Origin: an uncultured Lachnospiraceae bacterium
GTDB taxonomy: Bacteria > Bacillota > Clostridia > Lachnospirales > Lachnospiraceae
NCBI GenBank assembly: GCA_947565255.1
Contig: CANOFI010000171.1
Coordinates: 1 to 5,382 of the forward strand
Length of the DNA: 5,382 nt
Direction of reading: 5' to 3'
The position numbers were made by a program, and so were the translations under genes. This document shows positions 1 through 5,362 of this stretch, piece by piece (positions within the stretch are counted from its first letter, which is position 1; the number at the start of each line of letters is the position of its first letter). The notes under the pieces are model-generated. The model was not told the DNA's origin. It ran no database searches and was given only the letters and a program-made list of their open reading frames with translations.

Positions 1-225
1 GGGAGTTGGAAAAAAAGCGCGACAAATTGCGGAACCAGATTAATGAAAAAAATGATAAGGGAAGACTGCCTGCATTTTGTAGGGACGGATGCACATAGTA
101 TGCATCAGAGGGCGCCTCTGATGAAAAAATGCGCAAAATATCTGTCAAAAAAATTTGGGGAAGATACGGCAGCGAAATTATTGATAGAAAATCCATCCAG
201 GATTATAGAAAACAAAATTATTTAA
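1..225 (+). CDS. Protein-tyrosine phosphatase, PHP family (CpsB/YwqE/Wzh type), C-terminal fragment
   Basis: This is the 3' end of a gene whose start lies before the window; 74 codons and a TAA stop are visible, read in frame from base 1. Manganese-dependent PHP-domain phosphatases of the CpsB/YwqE family dephosphorylate the tyrosine tail of the CpsD kinase, which lets polysaccharide assembly cycle. The supporting motif is HFVGTDAHS, encoded at about 76-102: the Asp and His of the D-A-H element are metal ligands in this family. It is followed by the usual basic helical end (MKKCAKYLSKKFGED) and ENPSRII, which resembles the 'NP..il' end of relatives. A start at the Met codon at 43 is unlikely, because it would cut into the conserved fold and the frame is open upstream. 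It lies directly before the CpsC and CpsD partners, the classic order. The catalytic N-terminal half cannot be assessed. The family call is fairly sure despite the short fragment. Confidence 0.8.
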   Translation, partial: GSWKKSATNCGTRLMKKMIREDCLHFVGTDAHSMHQRAPLMKKCAKYLSKKFGEDTAAKLLIENPSRIIENKII

Positions 226-242
226 AGGGAGCAAGTTGACAG

Positions 243-1046
243 ATGGATACAAAAATGGAACAAAATACAATTAGCGATGAAATAGAAATAGATTTAAAAG
301 AGATTTTGCATGCACTTCTCTCAAAGCTCTGGCTGATTTTGCTTTTTGGCGTCTTACTGGGACTCGCAATGCTTGTTTATAGTAAGTATGTCCTGGATCC
401 GGTTTATAGCTCCACTACAAAAGTGTATGTGCTGAACCGTCAGAATACGGAGGCCAATGTGACCTATACGGATTTACAGACAGGAAGCCAGCTGACCAAG
501 GACTATACAGAGCTTGTAAAAAGCAGGACAGTGTTAAATCAGGTGATTGAAAATCTGGATTTGAATATGGGTGTTGACCAGCTTGCGGGTATGATTGGCG
601 TCAGCACGCCGGAAGAAACCCGAATTGTTACCATTTCCGTTAACAGTACAGATGTATATCAGGCACAGCGGATTGCGGATGAAGTAAGAGAAGTAGCTGC
701 GAAGCATATTTGTAAGGTTATGAACCTGGAGGCGGTCAATACGGTGGACGAGGCCAATCTGCCGACGGCGCCGTCCGGTCCTGATGTAAAGCGCAATACG
801 GTATTTGGTTTCGGCGTTGGTGTGCTTCTCGGTGTTGCACTGGTTGTTGTGCTGCATCTGTTAGATGACAGTATCCGGACGCCGGATGATGTAGAACGAC
901 TTCTCGGTGTCGGAGTCTTAGCTTCTATTCCAGTCATGGAAAATGAAAGAAAAAGACATAAAAGGCGCAAAATTCCGGAGCTTCCCGTAGATGATTTTGA
1001 TGATGAGGAAGAGGACATTATGGGCAGGCCGGGTGAGGAGGCATAA
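243..1046 (+). CDS. Wzz/CpsC-type polysaccharide chain-length determinant and BY-kinase adaptor
   Basis: A 267-residue inner-membrane protein of the Wzz family, Gram-positive CpsC/CapA/YwqC class. It sets chain length or export and activates the adjacent tyrosine kinase through its cytoplasmic tail. Visible layout: a short acidic cytoplasmic N-terminus (IEIDLKEIL), a first membrane helix at about residues 29-46, an extracellular domain at about 47-184 with the family's SKYVLDPVYSSTTKVYV segment and a Pro-rich LPTAPSGP just before the second helix, and that helix at about 187-206. The following LLDDSIRTPDDVERLLG and VLASIPV are typical of the stretch that contacts the kinase. The last 25 residues are unusually acidic (DDFDDEEED). 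The length is normal for the Gram-positive class, which lacks the long coiled coil of Gram-negative Wzz. The ATG at 243 has a GGGAG (227-231) 11 bases upstream, slightly long spacing; the next in-frame ATG at 255 would be too far. It begins 17 bp after the phosphatase gene. Confidence 0.93.
   Translation: MDTKMEQNTISDEIEIDLKEILHALLSKLWLILLFGVLLGLAMLVYSKYVLDPVYSSTTKVYVLNRQNTEANVTYTDLQTGSQLTKDYTELVKSRTVLNQVIENLDLNMGVDQLAGMIGVSTPEETRIVTISVNSTDVYQAQRIADEVREVAAKHICKVMNLEAVNTVDEANLPTAPSGPDVKRNTVFGFGVGVLLGVALVVVLHLLDDSIRTPDDVERLLGVGVLASIPVMENERKRHKRRKIPELPVDDFDDEEEDIMGRPGEEA
1036..1041 (+). promoter_or_regulatory. Ribosome binding site that fixes the CpsD start at 1048
   Basis: A perfect AGGAGG lies six bases before the ATG at 1048, inside the last codons of the preceding Wzz gene. 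It shows that the kinase starts at 1048 and not at the in-frame upstream ATG at 991, which lies within the Wzz gene's acidic tail and would add 19 residues foreign to the family. The stop of the upstream gene (1044-1046) is one base from this start, so translational coupling is likely. Confidence 0.85.
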
Positions 1047-1047
1047 G

Positions 1048-1767
1048 ATGAACAGGGTAAAAATAAATAAATTAGATAATTTGGATTTTCGCAGCAATGA
1101 GGCATATAAAACGCTGCGTACCAATATCCAGTTTTGTGGAAAAGACGTGAAGATTATTGCCGTGACAAGTTGTACGCCGAATGAAGGCAAGACCAGCGTG
1201 ACGTTCAATCTGGCCCGTTCTTTGGCGGAGCTTGGAAAAAAGGTTCTGTTTATTGATGCGGATTTGCGCAAATCGGTTGTGGTCGGCAGATATAAGGTTG
1301 GTGGTGAGATTCGGGGACTGACGCATTTTCTGGCAGGGCAGGAGCCGTTTCAGAATGTGCTGTATGAAACGAACGTAAACAGGCTTCATATGGTTTTTGC
1401 GGGGCCGGTTCCTCCCAATCCTGCAGAGCTTTTGAGCAATCGTTATTTTCGCAAAATTCTTCCATCCCTTAAAGAAGCGTATGATTATGTCATTATTGAC
1501 ACGCCTCCTCTGGGCAGTGTAATTGACAGTGCAATTATTGCAAAGGAATGTGATGGTGTGGCAATGGTCATTGAGTCAGACCGCATCAGTTACAAATTTG
1601 CGCAGAAGGTGTTAGAGCAGTTATACAAGTCTAACTGCCGCATTTTAGGCGTTATTCTGAATAAGGTGAACATGCACGATAAAGGATATTACAGCAAATA
1701 TTACGGAAAGTATTATGGAAAATATTATGGTACCTATGGCGAAGACAGGTTAGAGGATGAGGAATAG
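1048..1767 (+). CDS. CpsD/CapB-type bacterial tyrosine kinase (BY-kinase)
   Basis: A 239-residue cytoplasmic ATPase that autophosphorylates on C-terminal tyrosines when docked on the CpsC tail; the phosphorylation cycle controls polysaccharide polymerisation and export. The conserved LDFRSNEAYKTLRTNI start matches the family's oligomerisation region. Walker A is at residues 41-50 (SCTPNEGKTS, Lys48). Walker A' is at 66-74 (VLFIDADLR, Asp70 and Asp72). Walker B is at 147-154 (YVIIDTPP, Asp151). The tail from 214 has nine tyrosines (214, 215, 218, 219, 222, 223, 226, 227, 230) ahead of an acidic end. The kinase is separate from its membrane activator, as is normal in Firmicutes and unlike the fused proteobacterial Wzc. 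It follows CpsC by one base and precedes the dehydratase gene by eight. All catalytic elements are present, so it should be active. MinD/ParA ATPases share the Walker set, but the tyrosine tail and context exclude them. Confidence 0.95.
   Translation: MNRVKINKLDNLDFRSNEAYKTLRTNIQFCGKDVKIIAVTSCTPNEGKTSVTFNLARSLAELGKKVLFIDADLRKSVVVGRYKVGGEIRGLTHFLAGQEPFQNVLYETNVNRLHMVFAGPVPPNPAELLSNRYFRKILPSLKEAYDYVIIDTPPLGSVIDSAIIAKECDGVAMVIESDRISYKFAQKVLEQLYKSNCRILGVILNKVNMHDKGYYSKYYGKYYGKYYGTYGEDRLEDEE
1696..1731 (+). repeat. Three tandem 12-bp units encoding KYYG in the kinase tail
   Basis: Three consecutive 12-base units (1696-1707, 1708-1719, 1720-1731) each encode Lys-Tyr-Tyr-Gly and differ only at third codon positions (TAT/TAC, AAA/AAG, GGA/GGT). 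They lie in the tyrosine cluster that BY-kinases phosphorylate in trans. Tyrosine-rich tails are normal in this family; the regular duplication suggests the cluster grew by slippage or unequal recombination. Copy number would set the number of phospho-acceptor tyrosines without changing the frame. Confidence 0.8.
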
Positions 1768-1781
1768 GAAGTGCGGTGAAG
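1766..1781 (+). promoter_or_regulatory. Overlapping Shine-Dalgarno candidates for the dehydratase start
   Basis: AGGAAG at 1766-1771 is placed to serve the GTG at 1776 (four-base gap). GGTGA at 1775-1779 also pairs with the 16S tail and could serve the ATG at 1788 (eight-base gap). The two starts differ by only four residues (MKIN), outside any domain. I keep the GTG because its site is the longer purine match, but sequence alone does not settle it. Confidence 0.5.
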
Positions 1782-3647
1782 ATAAACATGGATTTTGAGA
1801 GGTTAAAGGCAAGAGGGCGCAGAAGAACAATTGCACTGGTAGCATTTGATATCATGGCAATCCAGCTTTCTATGTTTCTTGCATTGTGGATACGGTTTGA
1901 TTTTCAGTTAGATTTGCTGCTTAGAAGAGGGTATTTAAATACGGCTATCCAGTATGCACCAATCAATACCATTGTAACGATTACCGTATTTCTGCTGTTT
2001 AATATGTATGAAAATATATGGAGTTATGTTGGGTTCCGGGAAGGGTTTGCCGGGTGTGCTGCATGTATGATTTCGTCGCTTCTTCAGACGACCGTTATGT
2101 TTTTGATTAACCTCCGCCTTCCAAGAAGTTTTCATGTATTTTATCCGTTTCTGCTCATTGTATTTACGGTTGGTATCCGGTTTTCTTATCGGCTGGGGCG
2201 TTATCTGGAGATGCGGAGCGCCAAAAAAAATGTAGAAAATGTGATGATTATCGGCGCCGGGGAGGCCGGTGCGGTATTGCTGAAGGAATACCAGAGCAGC
2301 AAATATTTAAATAAGCATGTAGCCTGCCTCATTGATGATAACCCGGCAAAGTTTCATAAATATCTTCATGGCTGCAAAATAGTGGGGAACCGGGACACCA
2401 TTGTAAAAAATGCAAAAAAATATGGAATCAGCGAAATTATTATTTCGATTCCGTCCCTGAAAAATTCACAGAAGAAGGAGCTTTTGCAAATCTGCCAGGA
2501 AACGGAGTGCAAGGTAAAAATTCTGCCCGGACTGTACCAGCTTGTGAATGAGGAAGTGACGATATCCAATCTGAGAAATGTGGAAATTGAGGATTTGCTC
2601 GGACGTGACCCCATCAAGGTGAATACGGAGGAAATACTTGATTATGTCAGCGGCAAGGTTATTTTGGTGACGGGCGGCGGCGGTTCCATCGGCAGTGAGC
2701 TGTGCCGGCAGATTGCCCAGCATTCGCCGAAGCAGCTGATTATTGTAGATATTTATGAAAATAATGCATATGAAATCCAGCAGGAATTGAAGAGAAATTA
2801 TCCCAAGCTGGATTTGGTTGTTTTGATTGCCTCCGTAAGAAATACAATCCGGATGAACTGGATTTTTGAACATTACCGGCCCGATATCGTCTATCATGCA
2901 GCGGCCCACAAGCACGTTCCTCTGATGGAGGACAGCCCGCATGAGGCAATTAAAAATAATGTGTTCGGGACATATAAGACGGCCATGGCGGCAGGGGCGC
3001 ATGGCGTGAAGCGTTTTGTTCTGATTTCGACGGATAAGGCGGTAAATCCGACGAATATTATGGGAGCGTCAAAGCGCCTGTGCGAGATGATTGTGCAGAC
3101 AATGAACAAAAAGTATGACACGGAATTCGTGGCGGTCCGGTTCGGAAATGTGCTCGGAAGCAACGGAAGCGTGATTCCGCTTTTTCGTAAGCAGATTGTG
3201 GCGGGAGGGCCGGTAACCGTTACCCATCCGGATATCATCCGCTATTTTATGACAATACCGGAGGCAGTTTCCCTGGTGCTGCAGGCAGGCGCATATGCGA
3301 AGGGCGGCGAGATTTTTATTTTTGATATGGGCGAGCCGGTAAAAATTGCGGATTTGGCGCGGAATATGATTCGTTTGTCCGGATTTACGCCTGACGAGGA
3401 TATCCAGATTGTATACACAGGGCTGCGGCCCGGAGAAAAACTGTACGAAGAGCTTCTTATGGAAGAAGAGGGGATGCAGGATACGGCCAATCATCTGATT
3501 CACATTGGCAAGCCGATTGAGGTGGATGAAGAACGGTTTTTGATTGACTTAGAAGAGCTGCGTGCAATTGCGGATACAGATGGCGAGGGACTCCGGCAGA
3601 AGGTAAAGGATATGGTTCCGACGTATGTGATACAGGTCAATGATTAG
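1776..3647 (+). CDS. pglF: Membrane-bound UDP-sugar 4,6-dehydratase, PglF/CapD/WbpM family
   Basis: A 623-residue enzyme, full length for the large membrane class. Such enzymes convert UDP-GlcNAc to UDP-2-acetamido-2,6-dideoxy-4-hexulose, using bound NAD, on the cytoplasmic face. Four membrane helices are visible at about residues 18-38, 60-78, 90-111 and 119-136. A first Rossmann-like domain follows, with GAGEAG at 160-165. The catalytic extended-SDR domain has TGGGGSIG at 299-306, the NAD-ribose Asp325, AAAHKHVPLME at 375-385 and STDKA at 418-422. It has MGASK at 429-433 where ordinary SDRs have YxxxK. Met in place of Tyr is the known mark of the large dehydratases ('SMK' type), so it is not a defect. 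GLRPGEKLYEELL begins at 549. The next gene encodes a sugar aminotransferase, which points to the PglF role (bacillosamine-type sugar) rather than QuiNAc/FucNAc synthesis; the exact product is inferred. It starts 8 bp after the kinase gene. Confidence 0.93.
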   Translation: MKINMDFERLKARGRRRTIALVAFDIMAIQLSMFLALWIRFDFQLDLLLRRGYLNTAIQYAPINTIVTITVFLLFNMYENIWSYVGFREGFAGCAACMISSLLQTTVMFLINLRLPRSFHVFYPFLLIVFTVGIRFSYRLGRYLEMRSAKKNVENVMIIGAGEAGAVLLKEYQSSKYLNKHVACLIDDNPAKFHKYLHGCKIVGNRDTIVKNAKKYGISEIIISIPSLKNSQKKELLQICQETECKVKILPGLYQLVNEEVTISNLRNVEIEDLLGRDPIKVNTEEILDYVSGKVILVTGGGGSIGSELCRQIAQHSPKQLIIVDIYENNAYEIQQELKRNYPKLDLVVLIASVRNTIRMNWIFEHYRPDIVYHAAAHKHVPLMEDSPHEAIKNNVFGTYKTAMAAGAHGVKRFVLISTDKAVNPTNIMGASKRLCEMIVQTMNKKYDTEFVAVRFGNVLGSNGSVIPLFRKQIVAGGPVTVTHPDIIRYFMTIPEAVSLVLQAGAYAKGGEIFIFDMGEPVKIADLARNMIRLSGFTPDEDIQIVYTGLRPGEKLYEELLMEEEGMQDTANHLIHIGKPIEVDEERFLIDLEELRAIADTDGEGLRQKVKDMVPTYVIQVND

Positions 3648-3708
3648 TGGATTGCCGGGCTGGCTGCTGCGGGAATAAGTGATATTTTAGGAATTTTCAG
3701 GAAAGAAG
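3648..3708 (+). other. 61-bp spacer between dehydratase and aminotransferase genes
   Basis: This is the longest gap between genes in the window. It holds no convincing hairpin plus T-run, so no terminator is called, and no clear -35/-10 pair. AGGA at 3699-3702 is the ribosome binding site for the ATG at 3709 (six-base gap). A second in-frame ATG at 3718 is less well placed. Confidence 0.6.
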
Positions 3709-4956
3709 ATGAGAAAAATGAGCGGAAAACGTATTTTTCTGGCCTCTCCGCACATGAGCGAGGAAGGGTATGAAAAAGAATACATTGAAGATGCGTTTCA
3801 AAAAAATTTCATTGCACCGTTAGGTGAAAATGTCAATGCATTTGAAAAGGAGCTGGCACAGAAGGTCGGAGCGCAGGATGCGGCGGCGTTAAGTGCGGGT
3901 ACGGCTGCGATACATATGGGACTGCTGGCACTTGGCATCGGAAAAGGGGATATTGTATTCTGCCAGAGTCTGACGTTCAGCGCCACTGCGAATCCGATAC
4001 GCTATGTCGGTGCGGAGCCGGTTTTTATTGACAGTGAAAAGGAAACTTGGAATATGTCTCCGGATGCGCTAAAGAAGGCGTTTGAAAAATATGAAAAGCT
4101 TGGGAAGCTGCCGAAAGCTGTGATTGTTGTGCATTTATATGGGATAGCGGCGAATCTGGATGCAATTCTGTCTGTCTGCGGCAGGTATCATGTGCCGGTT
4201 CTGGAGGATGCGGCAGAGAGCCTTGGAACGGTGTATCGCGGAGAAATGACTAACGGTCATTTTAAATATACGGGAACGTTTGGGAATATCGGCATTTATT
4301 CTTTTAATGGAAATAAAATTATTACGACCTCCGGGGGCGGTATGCTTGTATGCAACGGCAAAGATGCACAGGCGGTATCCGCAGCCGTTCAGAAGGTGCG
4401 GTTCTGGTCAACCCAGGCGAGAGAGCAGGCGAAGCATTACCAGCATGAGGAGATCGGCTACAATTACCGCATGAGCAATATTGTGGCGGGAATCGGACGG
4501 GGACAGTTAAAAGTACTGGATGAGCGGATTGCAAAAAAGAGAGAAATATTTGACTGTTACTGCAAAAATTTAGGTTCTTTAAAAGGCGTGCAGATGATGC
4601 CGCATGATGTGCACTCCCGTGATAACTGCTGGCTTTCGGTGATGCTGCTTTCGGATGATGCTCCGGTAACGCCGCATGATGTGATGGAAGCGCTGGAAAA
4701 GGAGAATATTGAGAGCCGGCCGTTATGGAAGCCGATGCATTTGCAGCCGGTATTTGCAGACTGTGATTTTATAGGGGAAAAAGATGGGAACATGCTTGAA
4801 AAAAAGGATTTTTCCGTGATTGACCAAAATACAGGTGCTGATAACAGCGTGTCCGGCATATTATTTAAGCAGGGAGTCTGTCTCCCGAGCGATACAAAAA
4901 ATACCACGCAGGATATGGAAAGAATCTGCGGTATTATCAAAACATTATGGGAGTGA
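3709..4956 (+). CDS. pglE: PLP-dependent sugar aminotransferase, DegT/DnrJ/EryC1 family (PglE-like)
   Basis: A 415-residue fold-type I aminotransferase. With the dehydratase upstream, the likely reaction is glutamate-dependent amination of UDP-4-keto-6-deoxy-GlcNAc to the UDP-4-amino sugar, the second step of bacillosamine synthesis. Visible motifs are: FIAPLGENVNAFEKEL near the N-terminus, SAGTAAIHM from residue 62 (PLP phosphate binding), LEDAAESLG from 165 with Asp167 for the pyridine nitrogen, and SFNGNKIITTSGGGM with Lys203 as the PLP Schiff-base lysine. The late HEEIGYNYRMSNIVAGIGRGQ and SRPLWKPMHLQPVF blocks are standard for sugar aminotransferases. The protein is somewhat longer than usual relatives, with an apparent insertion at about residues 357-380, before the family's SVSGILFKQGVCLPS-type end. 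The ATG at 3709 has AGGA six bases upstream. The stop overlaps the possible starts of the next gene, suggesting coupling. Aminotransferases of other amino-sugar pathways cannot be excluded by sequence alone. Confidence 0.9.
   Translation: MRKMSGKRIFLASPHMSEEGYEKEYIEDAFQKNFIAPLGENVNAFEKELAQKVGAQDAAALSAGTAAIHMGLLALGIGKGDIVFCQSLTFSATANPIRYVGAEPVFIDSEKETWNMSPDALKKAFEKYEKLGKLPKAVIVVHLYGIAANLDAILSVCGRYHVPVLEDAAESLGTVYRGEMTNGHFKYTGTFGNIGIYSFNGNKIITTSGGGMLVCNGKDAQAVSAAVQKVRFWSTQAREQAKHYQHEEIGYNYRMSNIVAGIGRGQLKVLDERIAKKREIFDCYCKNLGSLKGVQMMPHDVHSRDNCWLSVMLLSDDAPVTPHDVMEALEKENIESRPLWKPMHLQPVFADCDFIGEKDGNMLEKKDFSVIDQNTGADNSVSGILFKQGVCLPSDTKNTTQDMERICGIIKTLWE
4949..4953 (+). promoter_or_regulatory. GGGAG site pointing to a TTG start at 4962
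   Basis: GGGAG sits inside the last codons of the aminotransferase gene, eight bases before an in-frame TTG at 4962. Two other in-frame starts exist: ATG at 4947 has no purine site before it, and GTG at 4953 overlaps the aminotransferase stop in the common GTGA arrangement but sits directly on this site. I favour TTG by spacing. All three give the same protein apart from up to five N-terminal residues. Confidence 0.45.
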
Positions 4957-5006
4957 GCGAATTGAAACACGTAACAGACAGCACGGAGAAGAAAAAAACG
5001 GAGGCA

Positions 5007-5186
5007 TGCAAAAGCACTGAAAAAGGCAGGACGCAAAAAACATGCAGACCAAAAGAAGCGTGCGGGACACAAAAGACGTGCGGAACAAGAAAAATATGCA
5101 AGACGCAGAAAACAGGCAAAACAAAAAAAATGTGCAGCACAAAAAAAGCATGTGCAGTTAAAAAGATACGTGAAAAACAAAAGATG
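5007..5186 (+). repeat. 18-bp in-frame tandem repeat, ten degenerate units, coding for a Cys-hexapeptide repeat
   Basis: Ten contiguous 18-base units begin at 5007, 5025, 5043, 5061, 5079, 5097, 5115, 5133, 5151 and 5169. An approximate consensus is TGC-RRA-ACA-CAA-AAA-ACA, giving Cys-(Gly/Lys/Arg)-Thr-(Gln/Lys)-Lys-(Thr/Ala/Ile/Met). The unit's first codon is TGC or TGT in seven units (1, 3, 4, 5, 6, 8, 9). It is GGC in units 2 and 7, one base from TGC, and CGT in unit 10. Position five is Lys in eight of ten units and Glu in the other two. Units 4-6 are the most alike and the outer ones decay. The array lies wholly within the extension of the broken transferase and keeps its frame. Confidence 0.88.
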
Positions 5187-5319
5187 CCTGGAATAAGTGG
5201 AGCGGCCGGACAAAAGAAAAAAAATCTTTATGAGAGAGGCGGCAAGCGGGCACTTGATATTGTCTGCTCTTCTGCCGCGCTTGTCGTATTAAGTCCGGTA
5301 ATGGCGGGAACGGCCCTTC

Positions 5320-5331
5320 TTGTGTACACAA
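5320..5331. repeat. 12-bp perfect palindrome TTGTGTACACAA
   Basis: A perfect inverted repeat without a loop, located nine bases before the TGA that ends the transferase frame. Symmetry stops at 5319/5332. It falls inside the coding sequence for the end of the re-entrant helix, so codon constraint plus chance can explain it. Its closeness to the break is the only reason to list it. No second copy is visible in the window. Confidence 0.3.
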
Positions 5332-5350
5332 AACTTATGTGAATATAAAC

Positions 5351-5355
5351 AGGAG
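5351..5355 (+). promoter_or_regulatory. Shine-Dalgarno candidate AGGAG before the ATG at 5363
   Basis: AGGAG (extended AGGAGAAAG) lies seven bases before an ATG at 5363, ideal spacing for a Firmicute gene. It is the main reason to think a new gene starts here. If the transferase is merely frameshifted, these bases instead encode Gln-Glu-Lys in the +1 frame and the match is accidental. Confidence 0.45.
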
Positions 5356-5362
5356 AAAGATT

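Larger units (their letters stand above)
4962..5342 (+). pseudogene. Broken PglC-like initiating phosphoglycosyl transferase with Cys/Lys-repeat N-terminal extension
   Basis: Residues are numbered from the outermost ATG at 4947 (131 aa); a TTG at 4962 is the preferred start. Residues 94-130 match the start of monotopic phosphoglycosyl transferases (PglC/WbaP class), which load sugar-phosphate onto undecaprenyl phosphate. LYERGGKRALDIV leads into a hydrophobic re-entrant helix with the conserved Ser116-Pro117 break. A TGA at 5340-5342 then ends the frame, before the catalytic Asp-Glu pair and the rest of the roughly 200-residue domain, so this product cannot be an active transferase. In the +1 frame the sequence stays open to the window end and gives CEYKQEKDYAENNMF, loosely resembling the family's next block (FKQ-E-R...F). 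A frameshift is therefore a real alternative to deletion. Residues 21-80 are ten six-residue repeats, and such an extension is not usual for PglC, which normally begins near the YER motif. The position after the dehydratase and aminotransferase genes fits pglC. Confidence 0.7.

Noticed and set aside
236..264. TTGACA at 236-241 as a -35 promoter box before the Wzz gene
   Set aside because: No TATAAT-like hexamer follows at 16-18 bases, and the putative transcript would start inside the Wzz coding sequence. A chance match is likely.
991..1047. Upstream ATG at 991 as the kinase start
   Set aside because: It lies within the Wzz gene in another frame, lacks a ribosome site and would add residues foreign to the family. 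AGGAGG at 1036-1041 clearly serves the ATG at 1048.
2466..3002. Minus-strand open frame of 178 codons inside the dehydratase gene
   Set aside because: It lies entirely antisense to a well-conserved gene with clear motifs and has no recognisable domain.
3648..3698. Possible terminator or remnant coding in the 61-bp spacer
   Set aside because: Only a tiny GCC/GGC pairing without a T-run is present, and translated frames show no recognisable family.
5007..5186. CRISPR array or intergenic direct repeats
   Set aside because: The 18-bp units abut without spacers and lie in frame inside a coding sequence, so this is a protein-coding tandem repeat.
4557..5213. Long minus-strand open frame rich in Phe and Cys, 218 codons
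   Set aside because: It is antisense to the aminotransferase end and to the A-rich 18-bp repeats; Phe-Phe/Cys runs are simply the complement of Lys and repeat codons. No ribosome site or family motif was seen.
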